A stretch of DNA of 64,000 nt from Paracentrotus lividus. Lineage: Eukaryota; Echinodermata; Echinoidea; Camarodonta; Echinidae. Made by a program: the position numbers and the translations under genes. The stretch spans positions 1,258,160 through 1,322,159 of the forward strand of contig CALNVZ010000174.1 in NCBI GenBank assembly GCA_940671915.1. The letters run 5' to 3'. Shown here piece after piece: positions 13,500-25,914 of this stretch (the stretch's first letter is position 1; every line of letters starts with the position of its first letter). The notes below the pieces were generated by a model. That model did not search any database, was not told where the DNA came from, and saw only the letters and a list, made by a program, of their open reading frames with translations.

Positions 13500-16400
13500 T
13501 CCCCCCCCGTTTTTTTAGTCTTTTGCACGGTAGAACAGGCCATGGGTACCCTTGGAGCTGTTGCGGCCCCTCATTTAAGATTCCTCCCATAGTTATTTAG
13601 TCATGACTTCTTGGTGCATTTATAATTTCCACAGTGAGTTTTTACTATCACATTGAAGATCTTTCTATGCCTCACTTCGACTGGTGGGTTACAGAAATTG
13701 CTAAAAATGAGGATTCCTTCTCAAAGTTCCAACTTAAATCTATGCGTCGCTATGGGTCAAACCACAATAGAATCCGTTTTAGCCACTACGTAGTGTTAGG
13801 CTCCGAAGTAGCCTTACGGTAAAATGTTTTAAGCATACTTCAGATTTATTCACATAACTATCCCAAATAGTTTACAGAATATTGATAGTGTGCAATTAAT
13901 TTTCACGTTCTATCATTTTTACCTCAAATAATTATATGTATGCTGCTTATTTCTATGAACAATCTACGAGGAGGCTCACAGAACTGAATGTACGGTCACG
14001 GGAGGGGTGACGCCCAGACTGAATAGCCCGGAGTGGCTCAGATAAGTTGCCTCTTAGAGTCCTCTCAGCAAGAGACCATGACGGCGGGGTTGTAGGGCCA
14101 AGGACGGCCATTCAGAGACATTCTACCCCTGGCTTTAATCATCCACCCTCTGCAGTCCAGCAAGGGTATAAGATACTTAGTATGTTGGACCTAAGTAGCT
14201 GGGTATTGCTCGACTGTTGCTTACAGTGGTCACCAAATAGCCAAGCAGGCGAGAGGGACCAAAGGCACCATGGGTGCGAAGACATCTTACGTCCTGACTG
14301 CTATCAATGCTAGCCCCAAATCAGCCAGTTCCAACAAGGGTAATGTATACTGTTATTGGTGTTATTCTCTTAAGTAGGTCATTGGTCTCAAACTGTTGCC
14401 TTACATGTTAACCTATGGCAAGGGACAAGAGGACCAAATGTGCCATTCATGATGTTAATTCTTACCCTGTGTCTCTTATATCCACCATGAGCAGTCCAAA
14501 CAAGGGTAAGGTACTTAGTTAGGGTATGAAAGTAGTGTTTGGCCATAGAGGGATTAAAGGCCATCAAATAGACAAATACCTACTGGCTCTGTCATCTCAA
14601 CTTCTGCAGTCTAAAAGGGTATAATTTGTTGTAATGGGTTATTTGTATGTATTGTTTGAGTATAGTGGTTGAGGGGGCTCGGGGTACTTGCCAACAACTG
14701 TTCCCTTACAAGGTCATCGCGAGGCCCAACTGGGCAAGAAGGAACCACAAGAGGGGGCTAATGGAAAAGACACAAAACCGAAATAAACCGACCCAGTCTG
14801 CAAGTCCAACAAGGGGCAAGATTGTGAGCTATGAAAGGACCCTGTTTTAGACAATAATATTTAACGCTTTATACCATCTTTCTGAGCATTTGTTCATCCA
14901 ATATCTTCGACTACCAATTGACTTTCGTGAAGTCGTATATCCTTACAGTACCGTAAAGAGTTCATTTGACTGTATCGCCCATAGTTCGTCTCTTGGTACG
15001 TGTGCTGGCTACTGGCAGATCCTTGACAACCAAGAATATGCGAGACCGCTCCTAGTCCACACCATCATCATCTTCTCACACCAATTCGAGCTGGTCCGTA
15101 ATTCAGTCAGCGACAATTCCCAACTGGATGCTGGAAGACCTAATCTTCGCATAAGAACCACGGCAGTAAAAAAGATATCAGGTGCCTCACTCCGTAAGCA
15201 CGGTTTGGCTTTGCACGTATTGAGCTATTAGTCTGAATATAGGACTTCCGCGCGCTTTTCTTCATGGTGGCTTATCTCTCTGGGAGGCGCATTCCATCTG
15301 TGTGGAGAAGTTATCAATTCTTGTTTAGTAATTATTTGAGTGTATAAATCGACTTAAACGTGTTGCAGAAAATATATCTCAAAGAAAATTAATCTTTTTG
15401 AGAGTTACATTCGTATCGGATTGTAACTCAAATAAAAGACTGTGATCTTTGCTTTATTTGATTAGTTATTTTACTGATTATTTTTCACATAGTAAAGCAT
15501 ATTAAAAACTTGCTTGATTTCACTGTTTTGGCTGAAATTTATATAGTTTGAGCTGGTTTTCTTTTGATCATTAATTAATAATCTCTGATATTACAACCCG
15601 GCTATTTGAGATCTATGTTTGGAGAATATATATTATAACGAAAATTGTTGGGTATTCGTGAGCTGAGGGAAACTGTAGTCTAAGTTTGCAGGCTGAGTTG
15701 GGAAATGAAGTCTTCATCAATTAACTATGGGCATAAGGAATGATTAGAAACCAAATTGAGTCATGTAAGCTAAATCTATTAGTTAAATGTAGATTAAGAT
15801 GCTTCTCACGTTACCAATGCATAGTCATGAGAACATCATCCGGAGAAACTCTAGAAGTAGACGAATGAAATCAAAAGAGATTTGGTAGAACACAATAATC
15901 AGTCTCCCATACATCATATTGTCTAAATATGTTGGCACACTTGGGTGTTCCTAGTTGGTCTGTAATTCTATGGACCGGAAGTGGCATGGTAGGGAGAATG
16001 AAATGGAACAATTACGACCTATACGCGGTGTAAGAATCCACACATGAATGGCTACTTATAAAACCCTCATTTTGGAGAAGCAATGGTGTCCATTGTTTAC
16101 ATGTCTTGGTTCTTCTCCCCACCACTGCAAGTGTAAATGGGTATTCCCGGTACGGAATGTCAACCACTTTTCATTGTGGTTATATTATATGTGACTTACC
16201 AGCACTGGACATGCTTGAACACATGGGCGTATTGTAATTATCGGGCTAGCCTAGATAAAGCCTCTTACCTTTAGGGAGTGGTGAGGAATGGCAAATACAT
16301 TGTGTTGGATCTCGCAAGGCTCTGATAGGATACAAAGTTATGTATCCTGGCCATGGACTGTAACTATACAAATTGATGTCTGTAAAAGTGTGCTTTTTAT

Positions 16401-18280
16401 ATACGCATTCTAACTATGTATTAGGCTGCTATTACTAAATCAAATCTTATTATCATCATTATTATCATTTCAGGCGCTGTGGTAACGATGATACTGTGAG
16501 CAGATGGCTTGTAATGTCGGCCAACGCGCCTAAACTACGCATCGACATAAATGAGCACACGTCTAGGCCACCTCTTCAGCATCCATGGACAGTATCTTTT
16601 TCTTGGAGTCGAGTCCACCCCTGGTGGTGCTTTCAGCTTCTCTCACACTGAACACAGCGTGGTAAGTCATTAACGTTGACGGCTATATTATGATAGGTCA
16701 CAACCCAAAGGACCTTTATATAAGAGAGATGTAAAGGTTCGCACATGACAGGTAGTGGATTGTTAAGGTGACAAAATTCGGAGTGGTGCATGATAGAGCA
16801 CGTATTACTTAAATAATCCGGGGTTAATCGCGTAATCTATAAATAGGAGGAAGGATAAAGAGCAAATTGGAGCTAAAAAGGACCAAGAATTCTGGTCGAT
16901 AGACTCAACATTCGGGGTAATAAATATGTGATAGGGCTCACTCACATATTACAAGTGATTGTTAGATCTTATCTTTTATTTTTTAACAATCATGGAAACT
17001 CGGAGGGGGGTACACAGTGTCATTTGATAATTATTTCAGCGCTGTAAGTGCATTCAATATTATTTATTAGTGCTCCTTTGGGTTCTATACACAGTTGTGA
17101 CAACCGAAATATGGTGAACCTCCACTTTATCTAAGCTCCTAATGCGAAGCTCTTCAAGAGAATGTAACTCCTCAGTAGCTAAGCGGCCATATTTAGGTGA
17201 CTGTGGAGATTCTGACAGCTACCACACGTACGCTTAGCATAGACTGAGCGCCTATTATGGACATTTTATTAACTTGTACTAGGTTATATAATAGAAACGC
17301 CCACGTCATAATGTTATTTTCGCTAAACTTGACCCTGCACTCCACCTCAGTGGGTTATCTTCACTCCGCAGTCCCTCTGGACTTCGCGCATTCACTGCAT
17401 ACGTGCCAAATTTTATGTTTCTTAAATTTTAGTACAATCTTAAATTATTCCGTAAAAAAAAACTTCAATCTCTTCTATTTCTTTTTCTAACAAAGGTTAA
17501 TTATATCAACTCTGAAGTATTAAAATCTCAAATCATTTTGAAAATGTTCTTTGGCTCATATCAATACGTAATTGATTCTGAATTATCCTCGGTTAAAGAT
17601 TAACATGGATTCTGAGTTAAATTCTCTGATTATGATTACTCGGCTATTTTATATAATATAGCTCCATAACTCAGTCACTACTTTAATTTGTTAGTCATTA
17701 TTTTAATAGGCAGGCCCACGTACTACCTTGTGACTAAAATCGCTAATAACCTCTAAGAAAATAAATAGAATATAACAGTCATAATTCTAGAGGTTTTATG
17801 GTATAACCTCTTTTTTTTTCATCGCAAACATATTGAACCCTCTGTGTTAAACTTTGAGAAAATATATGAAATGTTGGCATTTGGCGTATCCAACCGAAAA
17901 TAAAGTTTTAGAGTAAATCAAGAATCTATCAATATATAATCCATTTACTGGCGAGCGAAGTCTCATTACTGAGTTTATTTACCAGTGTGCTTTAATCTCT
18001 TACCTCTAAAATCCCAAGCAGGGCTGGCAAATGGTTAGAGTAGTATTATGAATTGGCAGCACGGCCAGATCTCTATACCTATTATTCCTATGTCGTTATT
18101 CCGCCGCTGTGACCATGTTCACCCTACAATGTACTACAGTGCGGACAGTGTTTTTGTGTATGGAATTTGATTGCAAAATAATTTACTTGCCTTATTTTGC
18201 TAATAGGCATCTACCTTATACCTTACACCAATTTTCTTCGGGGACAATAGTTGAAATTTCATTTTTATTTCTAGAAGATT
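13500..18280. other. Gap-fill sequence without a recognised gene
   Basis: Flanking anchors place this block opposite only about 1.4 kb of the clean contig (34.9-36.3 kb). It therefore holds about 3 kb with no clean counterpart. It contains the degenerate tandem array at 14.0-14.85 kb. Open frames such as the one at 14,890-15,231 match nothing I know. Confidence 0.45.
14010..14845 (+). repeat. Degenerate tandem array, unit about 165 bp
   Basis: The string 'cagtccaacaagggtaa' or a close variant recurs near 14,155, 14,325, 14,490, 14,605 and 14,803. A second landmark, 'ctgttgccttac...gagggaccaaa', recurs near 14,213, 14,394 and 14,697 in register. Spacing is about 165-195 bp with one short unit, giving roughly five copies. 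The block is not seen in the clean contig, so it may be a true array absent or collapsed there. Sequence quality is poor, so the unit consensus is approximate. Confidence 0.6.
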
Positions 18281-18289
18281 TTCTTATAT

Positions 18290-18700
18290 ACAGTTGATTT
18301 CTTATTTTTTTGTAAGGCCGGTTATGGTTAATATAATATGAATTAATAATTTATATACAAAAGCACACACATTCATTAGATGTATTAATATCATAGTTGC
18401 CATATTGTTAAGAATAAAACCCTATTCTTTGTCATATTAATGGGACTTTTGGATTTTATCTTCCACTGCGGAACTATTTATATCCACATCACGTGATCTT
18501 TTGCTTTCTTCACTTATACTACTCTTTCAATTAGGCCTAGTTTGTATTTTTCACATTCTTTAGAACTCTAAAATGAACAGGTCTAGTCCAAGAACGCTAC
18601 TTAAATCACAAAAACATCACAAATCCTGCAAGAAACAGGTTTAGTGCAAAATGGTACTCACAAATGTCTCTTTCAGGTTTAACTGTGGCAAAGTTCTAAT
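18290..18700 (+). other. Noisy second copy of about 36.28-36.64 kb
   Basis: The strings 'gaactatttatatccacatcacgtgatctttt', 'ttcaattaggcctagttt' and 'tctagtccaagaacgctac' correspond base by base to 36.43-36.54 kb, with single-base insertions in this copy. The shared 'tctttcaggttta' region marks the edge of the foldback found at 36.6 kb. Confidence 0.85.
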
Positions 18701-21700
18701 TTTAACACCTCCGATCAGGCAGACAACGTCTTCATCCCTCTCCTCTATCTATCTTTTCCTAACACCAGAACCAGCCCAACACCCCACAGTTTTTCTGATT
18801 CAAAACATCTCAGCGCTGTCTTGCGGGACTAGGTGTCTGGTTGGGCGGGACGCGGGTGCAGAATTGTCAGGGGCCCAGGGCGCGGCACTTGGCGGAAACT
18901 TAAAGCCGACCGCGCCGCTCAATAAGTAAACTCTGGCAGCTATGACATGTCCCATGAGTAAAAATGTTGGATATTGTATTGTTTTTAATTCTTATTGAAA
19001 AATGTATTATGATTTTTTACAGCTTACCTTTTTAATGTTTCGCCTGCTTATATGGTGAAAAACAATGATTATGTTTTCCTCATTTCTGCTAAAATATAAA
19101 ATTATGACTTCCCAAAGTGCTTCTTTTTCAAGGAATTGGAACCGGACACTCAAATTTAAGGACCTTAAGCTTAAAAAATTCACATCTTTGTAGTAAATAA
19201 GGATTAAAATTCAATTTCGACGTTGGCGTAGAAACAAATATGATTAGGGACAAAGTAAAAAAAATGACTTGAACAACTGTATCCTCCGATCACTAAAATC
19301 GAGTTTTGGTAAGTTTTTGAAAAACTTTGACTACATTACCTGGCAACTCGGGTAAAATTGTTATTTTTAGTACATTTTCCTTCATTAAAGTTTATTTTTA
19401 AGGGATCATTTCAATGGTATAAAACCCTAATTTTTTTTCTAGTATTGCATTTATTTTCGAAATATAAAATGGATCCGTCTCATTGATAGTTTTAACTATA
19501 TGGGATATTCATCATTTTTGTGTAGAATCATAGTTTTTGATTGGGTCAAAGTTTCAGTCATGGTTAGGATAAAAATAGATTCGAGCGTAAACAAAATCTA
19601 AAAAGGACATGTTATTGGCGGCGAACGCACGTGCAATCATGGCGTGGAGAGCCATTAGGTTGGCGTGGGTGCACGTTCATAGTTTTAGATTAGACAAGAG
19701 GAAACATTTTTTGCATAATCAAAATTTTTTGATAGCAGAAAGGGTATTCAGAGAACATAGTTGCATACTGGTATATAGAAGGAGCATCCATTCGATCAAA
19801 TTTTACTTTATTTGATAAAAGAAATAATAGTAAAAAAATATAATACGAGTTACAGACTCTGGTTTGACACAGACTTACATATTTCATGCTAAAGGGCAGT
19901 GTAACACTATTCGTAAGGCAAAATTATTTTGCTGAAGAGAATATTAGATAAACACAATACGGGAGTTAGATAATTCAGGGATAGTAATACATTAATTTCT
20001 TTTTGGGTGTTCACATAATTATTATGTTATGCTGTGGTTAAAAATTTAAGTATTGACTGATTTCTCTCCTTCAGTAAAGAAAACTAAGGGCACGGTTACA
20101 ATACAAGGTTTCTATTAATAAGTAATAATAATGCTATCAGTGGTACTTTACATAGTATAATAACTATTCATTTTAAATTGGGCTATTGAGCGGAATCGAT
20201 TTACCATGATAGTGGGAGCCATGATGCCAAAGATGTAGCTTAATAGCTACCTAGATGAACAGGGATCCTACTGTATATTTGGTATGTGTCATAGGAGCGC
20301 CCCTGAATCATTGATGCTCCAATTTTGTTTTTGGTTTATTTGTTTTTGTTGTGCACTTTAAAAAACTGGCAAATGCCTGAGGTTAGATATTATATTTTAT
20401 AATATAACAAAGCGTGATTTATTATTAGGTAAGTTAATTACTTTTATCAAAAACTCTACATGGAGAACTATCCCTTAGAGGAAGCAGGCTCAACTGTTTC
20501 TAATTTTTATAAAAAAAGGGACAACGGCTTTAGCTTATTAGGGAAATAGTTGTGGAAAAAATTATTTCCAAGTAACAACTCCAAAATCGATTTTTCTTAG
20601 TATAAATTTCTTATACTAGCAAATATTTCAGAGGGCCCGTATACTTTTAGTAACTTTGCCCCTGCAGAAACTATTTTCACGATTTCTTAAATATTTTATA
20701 AATGGGAGGACACTATTTCCTCTGCAAGTCCATATTCAGAAATCAGCAGCTATGCTTAACGAGTACATATATCTACTCTACCTCGTCTAGATTTTGTGTT
20801 ATTGGAGAAATTCAATTTCCGTGAATAAACTCCAATTCCACATTGGGCTTGTTCCAACGGGAACACGTTGCATTAGTGCATCTGAGGTCGCATATGATGT
20901 TTTAATGATGGTAACAACACTTGAAACTCGGCAATATGCGAACGATTGGATCATAGGGAAAAGACATTATTTTTGGGGTGGTCTTAAATATTATTTGTAA
21001 TGCTACAGAAGTAGAATAAGATGAGTAAAGATAGTAGTACCGGCAGAAGAGATTAGTGGTATTAACTTATTTTCGTCATCAACTCTTGATGAGTATTGAT
21101 CAGTAGACTTGCATTTTAATGCTCCGTCATCTTTTACTTGGAAATAAGTGACACGTCCATATGTGAATTATACATGATAATCCCTATTCAAAATCTCCTA
21201 CACATGTATTTCAATAATTGTAGTCTTTGTATAACAATGGTTATTTTCTTAATTTTGAATTTCTAATTATTTATCAGATTAAAAGTTTAAAATAAGAATG
21301 CGCGGTATTGGGCGACTGATAAACATTGTTAACTCTAATATTTTATTTATTCGTGTTTGACTATAAAATTGTTACCTCACTGCCTCTTTTTGAATAAATG
21401 AATAAATACGCTGAGTGCGAAATTGTAGATAAATTTATTTTCACTATTCCTATATCCTCGCGATGTTTTGTTACTTTTCTATCAGCCCACCATACTAAAT
21501 GACTAGAGAGATTGTGTACGCCATTTGGTGGCACTCCAAAAATACAGGGAGAATTGTCTATACACTGAACACGATACAAAACTCATGAGTCGAATTTTTA
21601 AACAGGTTTGTTTACAAAATTCTATAAATATTTGCACTTGACGCCATAAACGAGGAATTATACTAATCAACTTTTTGATAATGTTTTATCTGACACACGG

Positions 21701-22200
21701 CATTATGAAGTACTCAGTGGATGATAAAGACATTGTGATCCAAGTGACTACATTTTCTACAACAAAGCACAAATAAAGCCTAAATACGGATATAGAGAGA
21801 AACGTCGGACAGAAAAATGGGTATTAAACGGTTTGTGCACTTTCACATTCGAAAAACAGAAATAAATTCTCAGAGAATTATTTGATAAACATTTATCTGT
21901 TTATTGATCCAAACATTGTTTAATAACAATCAAAATTCATGTATCCACCCTTTTTGACATCAAAAAAATATTTAGATTCTGCCAAAAAAGTAATATAATG
22001 TCCATTTATGATTTAATCTATAACTAAGTCAGGATAAAGAAACTTTTTTTGTATGGTCTTCACCGCGACAGCTTCTTCCTGCATCAAGTAGGTGTGTCCA
22101 TCTTTCATGTTTTTAGGCTATCTATTCAAAGGTAATGCGACCTACTTACCTAATCCTATTGTGATATCATATGGATACATGTGCAACTTGGGCGGGTAAT
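18700..22200. other. Gap-fill sequence without a recognised gene
   Basis: The anchors on both sides are collinear with 36.6 and 37.8 kb of the clean contig, but this block is about three times longer than its counterpart. No gene, RNA or repeat family is recognisable. Confidence 0.45.
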
Positions 22201-22640
22201 ATAGTTTGCATTTCTATAGTTATAAATTAACGGTAGTTGCTTTCTAAAAAGAGAGAGAAAAAAAATGGACAGACCTTAATGTTCATCAGTACAGGCATGA
22301 ATAAAAAGACAATATGCAATCATTGTTGTAATTTTGAGGTAATTAAGTGGGGCAGGTTTTATGTTTGAAAGTGGTGATTCGTTTCAATAAATCTGGACGA
22401 TATGAAATAGCCACGGCCTCTTAATTCTGGCGTTAAGGGGGACAGGCTCATTCCCACACAACTCTCGTGCCACAGATCCGTGCCTGTTTAATATATTTTT
22501 CTGGTGAAATTATAAGATATATCATATAATTTAACAACAACATATTTTTATGAAATCTTTCTAATTGATCGTTTCCCTTCATAACCATCTTTCGATGTGC
22601 TTTGCATCTTTGAGTTCCATCCTATCAAATTATAACTTTT
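22200..22640 (+). other. Near-identical second copy of 37.80-38.23 kb
   Basis: From 'gtttgcatttctatag' to 'gagttccatcctatcaaat' this is almost the same sequence as 37,806-38,230, with only a handful of small indels. Both copies then diverge abruptly at the same point. This is much cleaner than the other duplicated blocks, as if more reads supported the consensus here. Confidence 0.93.
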
Positions 22641-25600
22641 ACCTCCATGTTATAAATGCAACACTGAACAGCTAGCCTGCCCATTCATTCCTAGAAAAGC
22701 AGCTTTTCAAAACCATGGCTAAACCGGATTGAGATGTATGTAACAATGCAAAATTATTGTAAAATAATTAAATATTATTTTTACTTGTGACCAAGGTTGG
22801 CGAGCTCCATAGAGAAAGGCTCCAGAAGCAATTGGGACATGGCAGTGTCTCAATTATGGTTATTGTGGTCGGGGTGCTAAATCTGGTATTTCTGTACAAG
22901 AGGATTTATACCACATAGTTGTATAAGTTAGTGTCTAGACTGAGTTTTTCTATTACATCTCAATCTGATTATATGAGAGCAAATTGTATGATTTATACAG
23001 TTAAAGTCATTAAAGAGGTTTATTTTATAACACACATAAGGCACTCATTATAGCCACTACATTAAGATACACACATAGCAACCCGGAGCATATTTTAGGG
23101 GCATTGGCACCAATTTAGGCCCGGTGGGACCAATATAGTGCGCCATATCTATATTGGACTTCTTTCTCGGTGTCCGATGCTGATAATTAAGCTAGTAATT
23201 ATTACAAACATAAAAATTGTTGTCATCACATAAGTCCTATGTGGTTTTTCTTTATCATATAAACCGCTGCTCTATCTTTAAGTGATAAAACGGTGCCATA
23301 TATAAGGACGAGCAAATTTAACCAAGTCAAATTTTTAACATTGGTGGCCATAGTTCTCACTAATAGATTGGTGTTGTTTATCGATTAATGAAAATTTAAG
23401 CAGGAGATAATCTATTGGGTAAAAAAATATTTTCAAACACGCCATGACAGTTTATAAGATTTCATTATTGTTGATTCTTAATATAGATCTTCTCATGGAA
23501 AATTATCTTAATGGCATCTCTGATAGACATCAAACACTTTGTAAAAGATCCTAAATTATCTCAGATAGTCTCGGTTGATTAGTGGACCAATTTCCCTTGA
23601 GAGAGAATGGTAATAGATGTGAGTTTGCCTCAATCCCCGGCCATGGTACATACGGAATATATTGTCCTTGTAATGGACATGCTTCTCCGCAACCCCAGTG
23701 TAGCTGCGTCACCGGTAGGATGGTGACCTTTTTACTCTCCTGGTGGTCAGATGAATGGGGGCATATGGGTGTTGTTCATAGGTGGTGTGTAGTTCCCAGG
23801 TCTTTTTGGTATGCCTGGGGCATCGTAAAGAAGGATAGGAAGCAAGTGTGCACTATACTCGAGGTGAATGGGCTAACTTACTATTATTGTGGTAATTCAA
23901 CAAACGCTTACAGGAGAATGAGCTATAAAAGACAGGATATATGTGATCTTGTATTATTTTCCCCCATATTTCCTCATCAAATATTAGCTGCCTGGAAGCC
24001 TGCAGGTGGAATGAATTTTACAGGAATAGTAGAGAAACTTTCACACCTCCTAGTCTGGAAATGAAAGGGAGAATGTTGACTGGTCATACCGAACTCAATA
24101 TAACACTACTCGACAAATGGCTCAAAACGACTCCAGTTCAACAATGTGGACAGATTGAGATCCATCTTCATGCTGCTACTGCCAGTTCTACACCTGCTGT
24201 AGACAATCATCTCTCTGATTTAATATGGAGAAAGTGACTCTGGGTCTGATACCACCTGGGCTACATACACAACTCAAAAACTCAAAGTTTAAAATGGACA
24301 TGATTGCCATGCGTAAGATCCAATCCTTCAGCTGCCACAATCTCATTCACCGTGTAGGCCACCAGTCTGAAAAATGTGTTTCCCATCCTGAACTTCTGAC
24401 TTTCAAAAGCAGTAACAAGGAATATAATAGACTTGAAGTCCAGTATATAGATTAAGACATAGAAATTTCAGCATTTATCTACTTAGCTCCCACTCTGATT
24501 TCAAAATACACGTGTTGTACTGTGTAAAAACTTCATATTTGGGAGAAAGTGGGAACAAAATAAGTGTAATTATGGCCTGACATGTTACTACGATTTTTTT
24601 GTCACTAACATATATAACCGATTAACTGACTCTAGCAAATCCATATACATGATATGGAGAACGAGAATATACTACTATTTTAAACATTATCTTTATCCTG
24701 CTACCACAACAGTTTTGTTTGTAACAGATGACATAAACTATATTAACATAGCTTTCCTAACAAGAGAGATCAGTTTGGAAGAAGGTAAGCTGTTTAAATT
24801 ATTCAGTGACCTATCGGTAAAGAGATTATTGCATTTCTAATCGTGGGGTTTTTAGAGAACAACTCAAGCTCTGTGGGAACTTTAAGAATAATTACATTAG
24901 ATTGCTTCTGAAATTATATCCTAAGGGCTACCATCAGTAAAATTTTCTATGAAATATATTTGCTCCAGTATTGTTGTTATTGTATTTATATTAAAGTAGA
25001 GCACTTATCAAACATATATCTTAACACACATGTATGATTGGTGGTATTGGAATATTTTGTCTGGTTGAAATAAGTAATTTACTGTTTTAGTTTTGATCAC
25101 AGTCTAATATCCAGTAGAACTTCTTTTTTCTTTGTTCTATTAAACTTAATCAAAACAATAAAGCTTGGATATGTGGTGAATATATTAATATCTCGGGAGG
25201 TGGATATTAGTATTTTCAATTTATATCATTCACCTGTAGTTAATATCTATTTTCTTTATTTGGAGGCCGTGTATATATTTTTTTTAATATTGTAAACTTT
25301 ATAGGGATTTTCAATAATATATCTATTAAGGATAATCTCAGCATAAACGCCAGGTAAAAACTGAATGGCGCCCATATCTTCGTTTAAGTTGAATTATAAA
25401 TTCTGTTTTTGTTGTTGGACATACAGAAAGAATAGGTATTTTTCTAACCCATATAGTTGGACCTACATATAGTGACTTTAGAGAGAGCCGCGAAGGAAAA
25501 GTCTAGTTCTCAAGAATCTTTTCGTGATAAGAAGATGGTCTGTAATTAGCACCCTTTGACTTAGTGCCAAACGGACTTAACTGTTAACTCAATATTGCCA

Positions 25601-25889
25601 GTGCATAAGTATCACATAAATCCAAAAAATTAGCAATCTCATAAATTTTTAACAGTAATTGGATGTCAGAGATTGGTGGATTTATTAGATTGTTTTGTCT
25701 ACTGAATTTGTCCTTGTGTGATTTCTATATATACTATACATTGATCCATGTGGACTAGCAATCAATGCTAATTATTTAAGTGGAGTTTGTTAGGATAGGT
25801 GATAACTTCAAAACATATTTATAGATAATGGTTATAGAATATTATAAGATAGTCTTGCACTCTGAATGTACTAAACGCCAAGGGTATGA
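22640..25889. other. Gap-fill sequence up to the N gap
   Basis: No gene was recognised. The longest frame (23,582-24,064, 160 codons, cysteine- and tryptophan-rich) shows no motif I know, and it lies in sequence whose reading frame cannot be trusted. The segment ends at the run of Ns. Confidence 0.45.
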
Positions 25890-25914
25890 NNNNNNNNNNN
25901 NNNNNNNNNNNNNN
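25890..25914. other. Assembly gap, 25 Ns
   Basis: Exactly 25 undetermined bases. A fixed 25-N filler is, to my knowledge, what PBJelly-type gap-filling software writes when the reads from the two sides exceed the predicted gap. The duplicated sequence on both sides fits that explanation. The (ATT)n tract lies next to it. Confidence 0.95.

Noticed and set aside
23582..24064. 160-codon frame, the second longest non-repeat frame
   Set aside because: It lies in error-rich gap fill and shows no recognisable motif. Reading frames there are not trustworthy.
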